Source: Oceanobacillus sojae (lineage in GTDB: Bacteria > Bacillota > Bacilli > Bacillales > Amphibacillaceae). From it: a DNA stretch of 64,000 bases. The translations under genes and the position numbers were made by a program. The notes under the pieces are model-generated. The model did no database searches. It was not told where the DNA came from and worked only from the letters and a program-made list of their open reading frames with translations. This document shows positions 1 to 9,112 of this stretch, piece by piece. The stretch spans positions 62,001 through 126,000 of the forward strand of contig NZ_BJYM01000016.1 of the NCBI RefSeq assembly GCF_007991515.1, given 5' to 3'. The stretch's first letter is position 1. Every line of letters starts with the position of its first letter.

Positions 1-319
1 TAATAAAACTAGATCCTATAAAATCACTGAATTTGGTTCCTGATATGTACGCTTTATAAGGCTGGCCTTCAGGATAACGGATATTTATTAAATCACGATT
101 TTGAGGAAAAATACGAGAGGATACTTGTTTGGAAATAAAATTTCTTCTTCTATATCTTCCGCGTAAAAAGGATAAATGCAAATAGTATGAATTTGTGCTA
201 TGGAGGCCGGCATTATAATTACGCTCTTTATCAGAAATAAAAGCCTCGGTTTCTATTTGATTGCCACTATAGGATTGAACAACACTTATAACAGCTTTTC
301 CCATAAAAACATATGACAT
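1..319 (-). CDS. Hypothetical membrane-anchored protein, C-terminus outside the window
   Basis: An open reading frame runs off the left edge. From the ATG at 319 it gives about 106 residues. The frame stays open upstream to about 393 and encodes a strongly hydrophobic stretch (I, L, V, F rich) ending just after this ATG, so a start at a non-ATG codon near 380 would give a protein with an N-terminal membrane anchor or signal peptide. A stop closes the frame above that. The visible remainder is polar with an RGRYRRR basic patch. I recognise no family. It diverges from the riboswitch-controlled operon to its right. Confidence 0.5.
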   Translation of the reverse strand, partial: MSYVFMGKAVISVVQSYSGNQIETEAFISDKERNYNAGLHSTNSYYLHLSFLRGRYRRRNFISKQVSSRIFPQNRDLINIRYPEGQPYKAYISGTKFSDFIGSSFI

Positions 320-448
320 TAAAAATAAGAGAGAAAAGATTCCCAATAGCGAAAAGACAAACAGGTACAGAATAATCTTTGATAAAATCCTGCTTTACGC
401 CTGTACACCCTTATGGTAATCTAAAGCTGACAAGTAAATACGCAATGA

Positions 449-543
449 TCCACTAGGGGTGCTTATAAAGCTGAGAGAGGCATGTATATACTGCCTTAAC
501 CCTTACCAACCTGATCTAGTTTGTACTAGCGGAGGGAAGTGGG
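449..543 (+). ncRNA. TPP riboswitch (THI element)
   Basis: The thi-box landmarks appear in order: GGGGTGC, GCTGAGA, an ACCC segment, ACCTGATCTAG, and CTAGCGGAGGGAA. The closing P1 helix is CCAC at 450-453 with GTGG at 539-542. It lies upstream of two thiamine salvage genes, as expected for a thiamine-pyrophosphate sensor that switches transcription off when TPP is abundant. Confidence 0.95.
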
Positions 544-580
544 CGGGATATGCCTATAGGCAAATGAAATAAAACTTTCT

Positions 581-612
581 GCCATCTTCCTTCCTGGGGA
601 GATGGCTTTTTT
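581..612 (+). terminator. Expression-platform terminator of the TPP riboswitch
   Basis: GCCATCT at 581-587 pairs perfectly with AGATGGC at 600-606, followed by TTTTTT. It lies between the aptamer and the first gene, so it is the attenuating terminator formed in the TPP-bound state. Confidence 0.85.
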
Positions 613-638
613 GCGTGCTTTAAAGGAGGTTTATTTTA

Positions 639-1907
639 ATGGATAAAATAGTTCAGGATGTATGGAACCGGGAGAAAGAGCTGGTAGAGCTACTCAGCGA
701 TTTGATCCGCTTCAGGACACCGGCGCCGCCTGCAAGAAATACAGCGGATATCCAGGCTTATATTGCAAAGTATTTGAAGGAAATGGATTTTGAAACAGAA
801 CAATGGGATGTTTATCCGGGAGATCCAAATGTCGTCGGCCATCTACAAGGAACTTCTTCTGATGCATATAATAGTTTGATTCTTAATGGACATGTCGATG
901 TCGCTTCTATTGAAGAGGATGAAAACTGGAAAAATGCGCCATTTCAACCGATAGTAGAAGACCGTACATTATACGGACGTGGCGCAGCGGATATGAAAGG
1001 TGGTCTGGCAGCTTGTTTATTTGCTATGAGAATTTTGCATGACCATCAGATTGAGCTGGGAGGAGATGTCATTCTTCAATCAGTCATTGGTGAAGAAGTT
1101 GGCGAAGCAGGAACGAAGCAATGTGGTGAGCGCGGTTATACAGCAGATTATGCCATTGTTGCAGACACTAGTCATTGTGAAATTCATGGACAGGGCGGTG
1201 TTATTACGGGCTGGGTTACAGTGAAAAGCCCAACCACGCATCATGATGGTACACGCAGACAACTTATTCATGCAGGCGGCGGAATGAAGGGAGCGAGTGC
1301 GATTGAAAAGATGAACAAGCTGATTACTGCCCTGCAGGAGCTGGAGCGCCATTGGGCAGTGACTAAATCTTATCCAGGTTTCCCGCCGGGCACGAATACG
1401 ATTAATCCTGCAGTTATTGAGGGAGGAAGACATGCCGCATTTATCGCAGATGAATGCCGCCTGTGGATTACCGTTCACTATTATCCGGATGAGACAGCTG
1501 AACAGGTCGCAGAAGAAATTGAGCTGCATTTACGAAAAACAGCGGAAGCAGACGTCTGGATGAGAGACAATCCGCCGGAACTTGAGTGGGGAGGCGAATC
1601 GATGATTGTTGACCGGGGTGAAATTTTCCCATCATTCTCAGTAGATGAGGAGCATGCAGCCTTTGCTCTTTTACAAGAGAGTCATCAGGAAGCATTCGGT
1701 AAGAAAGCTTCCAGTCGTATGTCTGAAACAGTAACAGATGGGGGATGGCTTGCAGCCTACGGTATTTCTACTGTCTGCTATGGCCCAGGAGAATTAAAGC
1801 ACGCTCATGCAGTCGATGAACAGATAGATATAGATGAGCTATTAGACTATACAGCGTCATTACTGCGGTTTATTTTGAAATGGTGTAATACAGAAAAACA
1901 GAAATAG
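639..1907 (+). CDS. ylmB: M20-family deformylase for thiamine pyrimidine salvage (YlmB type)
   Basis: A 422-residue M20/ArgE-DapE metallohydrolase. Visible motifs are NGHVDV (about residues 84-89), GRGAADMKGG (about 114-123) and GEEVGEAG, which carry the metal ligands and catalytic acids of the family; a late histidine lies in KHAHAVDE. Family members next to tenA under a TPP riboswitch are N-formyl-4-amino-5-aminomethyl-2-methylpyrimidine deformylases, acting just before TenA in recovery of the pyrimidine of degraded thiamine. The start has an AAAGGAGGT site. The specific substrate is inferred from context, because M20 sequences alone do not fix it. No transport genes (thiXYZ) accompany it here. 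Confidence 0.85.
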   Translation: MDKIVQDVWNREKELVELLSDLIRFRTPAPPARNTADIQAYIAKYLKEMDFETEQWDVYPGDPNVVGHLQGTSSDAYNSLILNGHVDVASIEEDENWKNAPFQPIVEDRTLYGRGAADMKGGLAACLFAMRILHDHQIELGGDVILQSVIGEEVGEAGTKQCGERGYTADYAIVADTSHCEIHGQGGVITGWVTVKSPTTHHDGTRRQLIHAGGGMKGASAIEKMNKLITALQELERHWAVTKSYPGFPPGTNTINPAVIEGGRHAAFIADECRLWITVHYYPDETAEQVAEEIELHLRKTAEADVWMRDNPPELEWGGESMIVDRGEIFPSFSVDEEHAAFALLQESHQEAFGKKASSRMSETVTDGGWLAAYGISTVCYGPGELKHAHAVDEQIDIDELLDYTASLLRFILKWCNTEKQK

Positions 1908-1946
1908 CGTTGTTCATAAAAAATATATAAAAGGAGCTTTTATAAC

Positions 1947-2615
1947 ATGAAATTTTCAGAGCGTATTCGCAAGAAAGCAGACCCGGTTTGGGAGAAAAGC
2001 CATCAGCATCCATTTGTACAGGGGATTGGTAATGGAACACTCGATATAGAGGCGTTTAAATTTTATATGTGTCAGGATTACAAGTATTTGATAGAGTACT
2101 CCAAAGTAATTGCGATGGGAACGGTGCTTGCAAAAGATTTAGATACGATGTCCGGGTTTGCTAAATCATTGGACGAAACGCTAAATTTTGAAATGGATCT
2201 TCATCGTCAGTATGCTGAACATCTTGGTATTTCAAGGGATGAACTGGAATCTACTGTTCCAGGTCCTGTAACTCTTGCTTACAGCAGTAACATGCTTGCA
2301 GAAGCGCAGAAGGGCTCTTTAGCAGCTTTGATTGCAGCAATTCTGCCGTGTGCCTGGAGTTATCACGAAATTGGTCTGGAGCTGGCGAAGAAGCCGGGTG
2401 CGCTGGAGCATGAGCAGTACGGAGAATGGGTGAAAATGTACAGCTCGGATGAATTTGGTTCCATCGGTAAGTGGCTGATTGAAAAATTGGATGAACTTGC
2501 TGAAGGCTGTACGGAAACAGAACTGAATGATTTAGAAGCTATTTTTCTGAATACCAGCCGCTATGAATATATGTTTTGGGATATGGCGTATAAGCGTGAA
2601 GGCTGGCCGGTTTAA
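1947..2615 (+). CDS. tenA: Aminopyrimidine aminohydrolase TenA (thiaminase II)
   Basis: A cytosolic helical enzyme of 222 residues, the usual family length. It hydrolyses the amino group of 4-amino-5-aminomethyl-2-methylpyrimidine to give HMP for thiamine synthesis, and can cleave thiamine. The active-site residues known from Bacillus subtilis TenA are at the same positions: D44 and Y47 in CQDYKY, Y112, C135 and Y139 in PCAWSY, and E207 near the C-terminus. It lies 39 bases after ylmB and is surely cotranscribed under the TPP riboswitch. The start follows an AAAGGAG site. Confidence 0.96.
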   Translation: MKFSERIRKKADPVWEKSHQHPFVQGIGNGTLDIEAFKFYMCQDYKYLIEYSKVIAMGTVLAKDLDTMSGFAKSLDETLNFEMDLHRQYAEHLGISRDELESTVPGPVTLAYSSNMLAEAQKGSLAALIAAILPCAWSYHEIGLELAKKPGALEHEQYGEWVKMYSSDEFGSIGKWLIEKLDELAEGCTETELNDLEAIFLNTSRYEYMFWDMAYKREGWPV

Positions 2616-2785
2616 TGGCAAAGAGATTACCTATAAGATATAAGCCATTTGTGAAATAGTGTATAAATAGGATGTTTGGTATAACAATATTGTCTATAAA
2701 ATTGAAAAAAGTAGAATGGTTGGATAGACAATGAATAGATTCATGGTAAAATAAAGAAAACGGATATGGAAGATGGGTGAAGCAG

Positions 2786-3373
2786 ATGAAGCTCTGGTGG
2801 AGAAGAATAGCAGTCGTATTTATAACTATCTTAACGTTGGGGATATATACACCGACTAACCTTTTAGAAATTGATGCAGATAAACGGAGCGACAGTAATT
2901 TATCTTCTTCATCTGATATAGAAACAACATCTGTTATTGAGGAAACCACCCAATCATATATTGTAGGGAATCCAAAGGAAGTTTATCTGGAACATCTGCA
3001 TAAAGAGGCAAAAGAATTGAGTCTGGAAAAGTTTGGACCAAGAATCACTGATAAAGTAGAGAACGAATTTGCCGCAGTTATTTTGCCGCAAATGGAAACA
3101 TTACTTGCAGATCTTGTTGAACATTCTGAGGAATATAAAGATATCGCTATTACGGAAAAGCCGTCAGAAGGCTATGGAGAACGAATCTTTAATGTTTCTA
3201 ATAACAACACAAATGAAACATTGGTAAAGTTTCATGTCCGTCGTGAAAACCGGCCATTAGAAGGACATTATTTTAATTTTCATTATCATTTAAATAAAGA
3301 CAGGTTCCAAAAGCATTATCACATCGGGGATATCTATTGGGATAAAAATACACCGCCAAAATGGATGGCATAA
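2786..3373 (+). CDS. ypjP: YpjP-family secreted or anchored protein
   Basis: About 195 residues with an N-terminal hydrophobic segment (residues 8-25, basic MKLWWRR in front), then a low-complexity serine/threonine/acidic linker and a conserved C-terminal half. The signature segments KFHVRR, GHYFNFHYH and IYWDKNTPPKWM match Bacillus YpjP. Function is unknown. I chose ATG 2786, which has GGTGA five bases upstream and gives the MKLW start of the B. subtilis protein; a GTG at 2777 in the same frame is possible but poorly spaced. It is probably a separate unit from tenA and ends at a strong hairpin. Confidence 0.85.
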   Translation: MKLWWRRIAVVFITILTLGIYTPTNLLEIDADKRSDSNLSSSSDIETTSVIEETTQSYIVGNPKEVYLEHLHKEAKELSLEKFGPRITDKVENEFAAVILPQMETLLADLVEHSEEYKDIAITEKPSEGYGERIFNVSNNNTNETLVKFHVRRENRPLEGHYFNFHYHLNKDRFQKHYHIGDIYWDKNTPPKWMA

Positions 3374-3400
3374 GAACAAAATTATGTTTTTATATTAAGA

Positions 3401-3440
3401 AAGGCAAGGAGGCGACGAGCGCTTCCTTGCCTTTTGTTTT
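3401..3440. terminator. Bidirectional terminator between ypjP and the sirtuin gene
   Basis: A perfect 10-bp stem, AAGGCAAGGA at 3401-3410 with TCCTTGCCTT at 3424-3433, followed by a T-run. It sits between convergent genes and can serve both strands. Confidence 0.9.
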
Positions 3441-3441
3441 T

Positions 3442-4152
3442 TTATAATAATTTATTCGTTTCCTCTAAATAAGCTCCAATCTTCCGGTCAAATACAACTA
3501 AATCTGCATAATTATCTAATGGTGTTTTCTCCTGATTCACAATGACGAGCTTTGCACCATTTTGTTTTGCGATTTCCGGAAATTGATTGGCAGGCGTTAC
3601 GGATAGGGAGGATCCCAGTACAATAAATAAATCAGCCTGCTTTGCAAGTTCAAAAGCAGCAGAGAAGGCATCCTCTGGGAGCATTTCTCCAAATAACACA
3701 ATAGAAGGTCTGAGTATTCCACCACAGGAACAGTAGTAATCTTCATCTACATAAGCAGAGCTGTCATAAACTTTTCCGCAGCTTTGGCAATGAAGCTTCT
3801 GCAGCGTTCCATGAAGCTCATGAACATGTTTGCTGCCTGCATCCTGATGGAAGCCGTCTACATTCTGAGTAATGATGGCCTGAATAAGTCCATTCTTCTC
3901 CCAATCGGCTAGAATTTGATGGCCTTTATGCGGACCGAATTCCTTTACACCAAGAACACGTTCCCGATAAAATTCGGTAAAATCTTCTACGTGATGATTT
4001 AAAGCATCTACGCTTGCGATTTTACTCGGGTCTTTTTTTCTCCAAATTCCTCGGTTTGTTGAACGAAAATCAGGCAGTCCACTTTCTGTAGACATTCCTG
4101 CACCAGTGAAAATAACGGTATGATTGGAATCTTTTAACCATTCATGAAGCAT
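3442..4152 (-). CDS. srtN: NAD-dependent protein deacylase, Sir2 family
   Basis: A 236-residue cytosolic sirtuin that removes acyl groups from protein lysines using NAD. Motifs in order: NAD-binding GAGMSTESGLPDFRS (17-31), TQNVDGFH (95-102), the catalytic histidine H114 in HELHGT, a zinc ribbon of C122, C125, C141 and C143, and GSSLSVTP plus VIVN near the C-terminus. The Y-x-x-R pair that marks sirtuin desuccinylases is not evident, so deacetylase activity is the simpler guess. It matches the single-domain bacterial class (SrtN/YhdZ, CobB). Transcribed alone, convergent with ypjP and divergent from htpG. Confidence 0.93.
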   Translation of the reverse strand: MLHEWLKDSNHTVIFTGAGMSTESGLPDFRSTNRGIWRKKDPSKIASVDALNHHVEDFTEFYRERVLGVKEFGPHKGHQILADWEKNGLIQAIITQNVDGFHQDAGSKHVHELHGTLQKLHCQSCGKVYDSSAYVDEDYYCSCGGILRPSIVLFGEMLPEDAFSAAFELAKQADLFIVLGSSLSVTPANQFPEIAKQNGAKLVIVNQEKTPLDNYADLVVFDRKIGAYLEETNKLL

Positions 4153-4216
4153 CGAGACCCCTCCTCTTCTATATGTTTTCTATTATACATGTTGTTGGAG
4201 CTATATGCGACTAATA

Positions 4217-4245
4217 TTGACAGGTAAAATAGAATATGGTATTAC
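4217..4245 (+). promoter_or_regulatory. Sigma-A promoter of htpG
   Basis: A perfect -35 TTGACA at 4217-4222, 17 bp, then TATTAC at 4240-4245 with a TG one base before it (extended -10). Transcription should begin near 4252, just before the CIRCE element. Confidence 0.75.
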
Positions 4246-4258
4246 ATGTAATAGAGGT

Positions 4259-4285
4259 TTAGCACTCTGCGTGCAAGAGTGCTAA
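4259..4285 (+). promoter_or_regulatory. CIRCE operator (HrcA binding site) of htpG
   Basis: TTAGCACTC, nine bases, GAGTGCTAA: a perfect 9-9-9 inverted repeat identical to the CIRCE consensus. It falls immediately downstream of the predicted start point and 26 bases before the htpG start codon, the position seen for groE and dnaK operators. HrcA should repress htpG until heat stress. Confidence 0.96.
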
Positions 4286-4310
4286 AAAAAGAAAAAGGAG
4301 AGGGAATGTC

Positions 4311-6188
4311 ATGGCAAAGCGGAAATTTAAAGCAGAATCACAGAAGTTATTAGATATGGTAATTAATTCAATCTATTCACAGCGGGAGGTTTTTCTGCGT
4401 GAATTAATTTCAAATGCAAGTGATGCGATTGATAAAATTTATTATAAAGCATTAACAGACGATTCTTTAACTTTTGATCAGAGCAGCTATTACATTAAAC
4501 TGATTCCAAATAAAGATAAGCGTACACTGACAGTCATTGATACGGGGATTGGAATGACAAAGGAAGAGCTGGAAAATAACCTTGGGGTGATTGCTAAAAG
4601 CGGCTCACACACCTTTAAATCTGAAAATGAAATTAAAGATGGTCATGATATTATCGGCCAATTTGGTGTTGGCTTTTACGCTGCATTTATGGTGGCAGAT
4701 AAAGTAACTGTACTTACGAAATCAATTGATAGTGAAGAAGGGTATAAATGGGTTTCACAGGGATCAGACGGCTACACAATTACACCAATTGAACGTGAAG
4801 AAGTTGGAACAGAGATTATTCTTGAAATAAAAGAAAATGAAGACGAAGAAAATTATGATGAATTTTTAGATGAATTCAAGTTAAAACAAATCGTAAAGAA
4901 ATACTCTGACTTTATCCGTTATCCAATTAAAATGGATGTTACTGAAAGTAAGTTAAAAGAAGGTACAGAAGATGAGTATGAAGATGTCATTGAAGAACAG
5001 ACGCTCAATACAATGGTTCCAATCTGGAAGAAAAATAAGAGCGAACTGACAGATGAGGACTATCAGAACTTCTATCAGGAAAAACATTACGGATTTGATC
5101 AGCCATTACGTCATATCCATATTAATGTGGATGGTACCGTCCGTTATAATGCTATTTTGTTTATACCAGAACAGGCACCTTTTAATTACTACTCCAGAGA
5201 ATATGAAAAAGGTCTGGAGCTGTATTCTAATGGTGTGTTGATTATGGAAAAATGTGCAGATTTACTGCCTGATTACTTCAGCTTTGTGAAAGGGATGGTT
5301 GATTCAGAAGACTTGTCCCTAAATATTTCCAGGGAAATGCTTCAGCATGACCGTCAGCTGAAAATCATTGCGAAAAATATTCATAAGAAAATAAAACAAC
5401 AGCTGCTCAGCCTGCTGCGCGATGACAGAGAGAAATATGAAACATTCTTTAAAGCATTTGGCCAGCAAATTAAATTTGGTGTGTACAGTGATTTTGGCCA
5501 GCATAAGGAAGAACTGCAGGATCTGCTTCTGTTCTACTCTTCGAAGGAAAAAAAGCTGGTAACCTTAGAGGAATATGTATCACACATGCCGGAGGACCAA
5601 AAATATATTTATTATGCTTCAGGGGACTCCAATGAGCGTATTGAAAAACTCCCACAGACTGAAATTGTTGCCGATAAAGGCTATGAAATCCTTTATTTCA
5701 CAGATGAGATTGATGAATTCGCAATTAAAATGCTGATGAAATATCAGGAGAAAGAATTCCGTTCTGTTTCCAGCGGAGACCTGGGTATTGAAGAGGATAA
5801 TAAAGAGGAAGAGAAGGAAGAAACGGAAAGCCATAATGAGCTGTTCAAAGCAATGAAAGAGGTTCTCGGAGATAAAGTGAAGGATGTACGAGCCTCCAAA
5901 CGTCTGAAATCACATCCGGTTGTCCTTTCTGCAGATGGAGAGATTTCCTTGGAGATGGAGAAAATTATAAATGCTATGCCGGATGACCAGCAGATTAAAG
6001 CAGACAAAGTACTTGAAATTAATGTAGATCATAGTATTTTTAAAGCACTCGAAGCAGCACAGGGAAATGATCAGGATAAATTAGAATTATATACAAATCT
6101 ACTTTATAACCAGGCGTTGTTAATTGAAGGGCTGCCGATTGAAGATCCGGTGGCATTTACGAATGATATGAGTAAGATTATGGTTTGA
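4311..6188 (+). CDS. htpG: Molecular chaperone HtpG (Hsp90)
   Basis: A full-length bacterial Hsp90 of 625 residues. The N-terminal ATPase domain shows the GHKL motifs [10 protein letters not shown] (about 30-39), DTGIGM (about 79-84) and [11 protein letters not shown] (about 122-132); the middle domain carries [10 protein letters not shown], the catalytic-arginine loop; the C-terminal dimerisation domain closes the protein. It lacks the long acidic linker of eukaryotic Hsp90. AAAGGAG lies just upstream. Control is by the CIRCE element in its leader, unlike B. subtilis, where htpG is outside the HrcA regulon. Monocistronic, ending at a hairpin. Confidence 0.97.
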   Translation: MAKRKFKAESQKLLDMVINSIYSQREVFLRELISNASDAIDKIYYKALTDDSLTFDQSSYYIKLIPNKDKRTLTVIDTGIGMTKEELENNLGVIAKSGSHTFKSENEIKDGHDIIGQFGVGFYAAFMVADKVTVLTKSIDSEEGYKWVSQGSDGYTITPIEREEVGTEIILEIKENEDEENYDEFLDEFKLKQIVKKYSDFIRYPIKMDVTESKLKEGTEDEYEDVIEEQTLNTMVPIWKKNKSELTDEDYQNFYQEKHYGFDQPLRHIHINVDGTVRYNAILFIPEQAPFNYYSREYEKGLELYSNGVLIMEKCADLLPDYFSFVKGMVDSEDLSLNISREMLQHDRQLKIIAKNIHKKIKQQLLSLLRDDREKYETFFKAFGQQIKFGVYSDFGQHKEELQDLLLFYSSKEKKLVTLEEYVSHMPEDQKYIYYASGDSNERIEKLPQTEIVADKGYEILYFTDEIDEFAIKMLMKYQEKEFRSVSSGDLGIEEDNKEEEKEETESHNELFKAMKEVLGDKVKDVRASKRLKSHPVVLSADGEISLEMEKIINAMPDDQQIKADKVLEINVDHSIFKALEAAQGNDQDKLELYTNLLYNQALLIEGLPIEDPVAFTNDMSKIMV

Positions 6189-6200
6189 TTCCATTTAGAA

Positions 6201-6240
6201 AACATCGTATAGAGGGAGACCTTTTATACGGTGTTTTTTA
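6201..6240 (+). terminator. Terminator of htpG
   Basis: AACATCGTATA at 6201-6211 pairs with TATACGGTGTT at 6225-6235 with one wobble pair, followed by a T-run. Confidence 0.85.
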
Positions 6241-6348
6241 CTTTATTCATCAGCATTTCTGAATCTCTGCAGGAATGATATGTTTATTTTGTGAATTCAG
6301 AATGTTAAAATGATATCAATATAATTTTTTATATGGCAGGAGGATTTT

Positions 6349-6924
6349 ATGAGGATAAGCGTAATTGCAAATGAAATTAACAAACAGGTAGAAAATTATT
6401 TATCTCTTTATCCTGAAGAGCAGGAAAGGTTAGCACCACTTATTCATCAGCTTAACGAAAATAAAACAGATATTTTTTCGAGAAAATCACTCCCGGGACA
6501 CATCACTGCAAGTGCAATTATAATAAAAGAATCCAATCCTGATTATATGTTAATGATGCTTCATCAAAACTTGAAAAAATGGCTGCAGCCAGGCGGTCAT
6601 GTAGACCCAGATGAAAGACCGGTCGAATCAGCTGTCAGAGAGCTGAAAGAAGAAACAGGAATGGATGGGGAAGTGGATGCAGCAGTTTCTCTTATCCCTT
6701 TAGATATTGATATTCATACGATTCCTGCCAATCCAAAAAAAGGGGAAGGGACTCATCAGCATTACGATTTCAGGTATATCGTGAAAGTAAACACGGAAGT
6801 TATATTGGGGAACATAGAGAATAATAAAGTTGCCTGGGTACATATAAAGGATATAGATAACAACGGGTTAAAAATATTGATAGAAAAATTGAGGCAACGC
6901 AAAGAAGTAAAAATAGGGGAGTGA
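6349..6924 (+). CDS. Nudix hydrolase
   Basis: A 191-residue protein with a complete Nudix box at about residues 83-105: G, five residues, E, seven residues, RELKEETGM. It begins with a helical N-terminal extension of about 50 residues. Nudix enzymes hydrolyse nucleoside diphosphates linked to another group; the substrate cannot be told from this sequence. It has a good AGGAGG site and its own upstream gap after htpG, so it is likely a separate transcript. Confidence 0.9.
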   Translation: MRISVIANEINKQVENYLSLYPEEQERLAPLIHQLNENKTDIFSRKSLPGHITASAIIIKESNPDYMLMMLHQNLKKWLQPGGHVDPDERPVESAVRELKEETGMDGEVDAAVSLIPLDIDIHTIPANPKKGEGTHQHYDFRYIVKVNTEVILGNIENNKVAWVHIKDIDNNGLKILIEKLRQRKEVKIGE

Positions 6925-6956
6925 ACTTAAAATAGGCAGTAAAAAAGAATGAGTTG

Positions 6957-7218
6957 ATTATTCCCTTTCAAGCCGTTAAATTTATTAAAAAATTAAAAGA
7001 AGCTTTTAAAGAAATTCAGCTAAATCCCTTTGGAGTTGTTGGAAAAAAGAGATTTAGCTGATATTTTTGGTTACGACATATATTATTAACGTAAAAATTA
7101 TGAGATCGCTTATACAATCGGCCAGGGTGAAGATGGCAGAAATGTTATCATTGCCTTGGTTGGAATATGAGAACAATTTTATCAAGCGTTAAATAGATAT
7201 ATCAAAACACCAAAATAA
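6957..7218 (+). pseudogene. Degraded RelE/ParE-family toxin gene
   Basis: Fragments of a type II toxin can be read across frames. From 6960 the frame gives AVKFIKKLKEAFKEIQLNPFG, ending in TGA. A shifted frame gives RDLADIFGYDIYY then TAA. It continues as NYEIAYTIGQGEDG and NVIIALVGI, then TGA, then EQFYQALNRYIK. The order and motifs (KFIKKL, DLA-YD-YY, NYEIAY, LVG-E-FY-LKRYIK) match a RelE/ParE toxin read end to end, broken by at least one frameshift and two or more stops. No antitoxin gene is seen upstream. It is a dead remnant and also the likely reason for the 300-base gap. Confidence 0.7.
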
Positions 7219-7226
7219 TTTATCAA

Positions 7227-8303
7227 TTACTTCCGATACATCTTAAACTGTAAAAACAGCTCATTATAAAACGCCAGATTTTCCTTCCCGAGATTTTCAT
7301 AAACCTCAAGCTTATCCGTCAATGCAGCATCCGGGTAAAAGCGTTCATCGTTCACCATTTCTTCAGGCATATATTTCAAAGCTTCTTTATTCGGCGTAGA
7401 GTAGCTGACATATTCTGTGTTCTGTGCAGAAATCTCAGGGTCCAGCATAAAGTTAATAAATTCATGTGCACCTTCGATATTTTTGGCAGTTTTGGGAATA
7501 ACAAAATTGTCAAACCAAAGATTAGAGCCTACCTCAGGAACCACATAGTCCATTGCTTCATTTTCCCACATAATATCTGCAGCATCCCCGGACCAGCCGA
7601 CTGCCACTGCAGCTTCATTATTCACCATCAGCATTTTGTTTTCATCCCCGACGATGGCACGGATATTAGGAGTCAGCTTTTCCAATTGATCCAATGTTTC
7701 ATATAGATGCTCTGGATTTGTGTCGTTCAGAGAATAACCGAGTGTGTTTAAGCCCATACCTATAATTTCCCGGGCTCCATCAACAAGCAGAATCTGGTTC
7801 TCCAGGCGCGGGTCCCATAAATCATGCCATCCTGTTATTTCCATTCCCTCCGGAAGCAGCTCGGGGTTGAATATAATGCCTACTGTTCCCCAAAAATAAG
7901 GGGTTGAATAGCGATTATTCTCATCAAAAGGCAGATTTAAGAAGCGATCATCAATATATTGCAGGTTTGGAATTTTATCATGATCCAGCTCAAAGAGCAA
8001 GTCTTCTTCTTTCATTTTTTCAATAGTATATTCAGAAGGAACGGCGATATCATATGTTGTGCCGCCCTGTTCAATTTTGGTCATCATTGCTTCATTGGAA
8101 TCGAAGGTCTCATAAATAACAGTGATTCCTGTTTCTTCTTCAAATTGCTGAATGACATCCGGGTCAATATAGTCTCCCCAGTTATATACGGTAAGTGTGT
8201 TGTCGCCGGAAAAACCCTGTGCAGCATTCAGACGGTTAATAACTATGAGTAAAACAACAGACACAACGAGAATAATAAGAAACGAACGGTTTAAAGCCTT
8301 CAT
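7227..8303 (-). CDS. potD: Spermidine/putrescine ABC transporter, substrate-binding protein
   Basis: A periplasmic-type binding protein of 358 residues with an N-terminal hydrophobic segment (about 8-25) and no lipobox cysteine, so it is probably held by an uncleaved anchor or released. The mature part opens with LTVYNWGDYIDPDV, characteristic of PotD, and continues through GWSGDAADIMWEN near the ligand site. It delivers polyamines to PotBC. Its start overlaps the potC stop by four bases, so translation is coupled. Last gene of potABCD. Confidence 0.93.
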   Translation of the reverse strand: MKALNRSFLIILVVSVVLLIVINRLNAAQGFSGDNTLTVYNWGDYIDPDVIQQFEEETGITVIYETFDSNEAMMTKIEQGGTTYDIAVPSEYTIEKMKEEDLLFELDHDKIPNLQYIDDRFLNLPFDENNRYSTPYFWGTVGIIFNPELLPEGMEITGWHDLWDPRLENQILLVDGAREIIGMGLNTLGYSLNDTNPEHLYETLDQLEKLTPNIRAIVGDENKMLMVNNEAAVAVGWSGDAADIMWENEAMDYVVPEVGSNLWFDNFVIPKTAKNIEGAHEFINFMLDPEISAQNTEYVSYSTPNKEALKYMPEEMVNDERFYPDAALTDKLEVYENLGKENLAFYNELFLQFKMYRK

Positions 8304-9112
8304 CGTCTAAAGTTCGCCCCCTTTGTACCTGAGCTGCTTGCCAGGTAATAATAGACAACGACAAAAATGACAGTAATAACAAACATCAGTGTTGATAATG
8401 CATTAATATTTAAGGAGACGCCTCTTCTTGCCAGGGAATAGATTTCTACAGACAGTGTTGAAAATCCATTTCCAGTTACAAAGAAGGTCACTGCAAAATC
8501 ATCTAAGGAGTACGTTAAAGCCATAAAGAAGCCGGCAAAGATTCCTGGTGCTATATAGGGCAGTGTTACTTTCGTCAAAACATTCCAATGGCTTGCTCCT
8601 AAATCGCGCGCTGCATCCTCTAAAGAGGGCGACATTTCCATCAGCTTCGGCAAAACCATCAGTACAACAATCGGTATACTGAATGCAATATGAGATAAAA
8701 GAACAGAATAAAATCCGAGCTGAATCCCCGCCATGGTAAAGAGAATCAAAAAGCTTGCTCCCATAATAACGTCAGGACTGACAATAAGGACATTATTTAA
8801 TGAAAGCAATGTATTTCTAGTCTGTCTCCGTTTATAGGAGCGTATCCCGATAGCGCCGAGTACACCTGTTATTGTAGCAATAAGTGCAGATAATAAAGCA
8901 ATGACTACTGTATTCAAGACGATAATTAACAGCCGGGTATCATGCAATAATTCCCGGTACCAATCAAGGGTAAATCTTTCAAAATGGCTCATAGTACCGC
9001 CGCTGTTAAAGGAATAGAAAATCAGGTAAAAGATAGGTGCGTATAAAATAAAAAAGATAAGCAGCAAAAATAGATTTGCGAACGAAGAAGATTTTTTCTC
9101 CATATTACACAC
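8300..9112 (-). CDS. potC: Spermidine/putrescine ABC transporter permease PotC
   Basis: A 270-residue inner-membrane permease with about six hydrophobic segments and the binding-protein-dependent EAA-type loop DAARDLGASHWNVLTKVTLP (about 167-186), which contacts the ATPase. The N-terminus is short and cytoplasmic, as in PotC. It overlaps potB by eight bases. Pairs with PotB to form the channel for polyamine import. Confidence 0.92.
   Translation of the reverse strand: MCNMEKKSSSFANLFLLLIFFILYAPIFYLIFYSFNSGGTMSHFERFTLDWYRELLHDTRLLIIVLNTVVIALLSALIATITGVLGAIGIRSYKRRQTRNTLLSLNNVLIVSPDVIMGASFLILFTMAGIQLGFYSVLLSHIAFSIPIVVLMVLPKLMEMSPSLEDAARDLGASHWNVLTKVTLPYIAPGIFAGFFMALTYSLDDFAVTFFVTGNGFSTLSVEIYSLARRGVSLNINALSTLMFVITVIFVVVYYYLASSSGTKGANFRR

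Noticed and set aside
2539-2949. A 136-codon minus-strand frame over the end of tenA and start of ypjP
   Set aside because: Shadow of two well-supported plus-strand genes.
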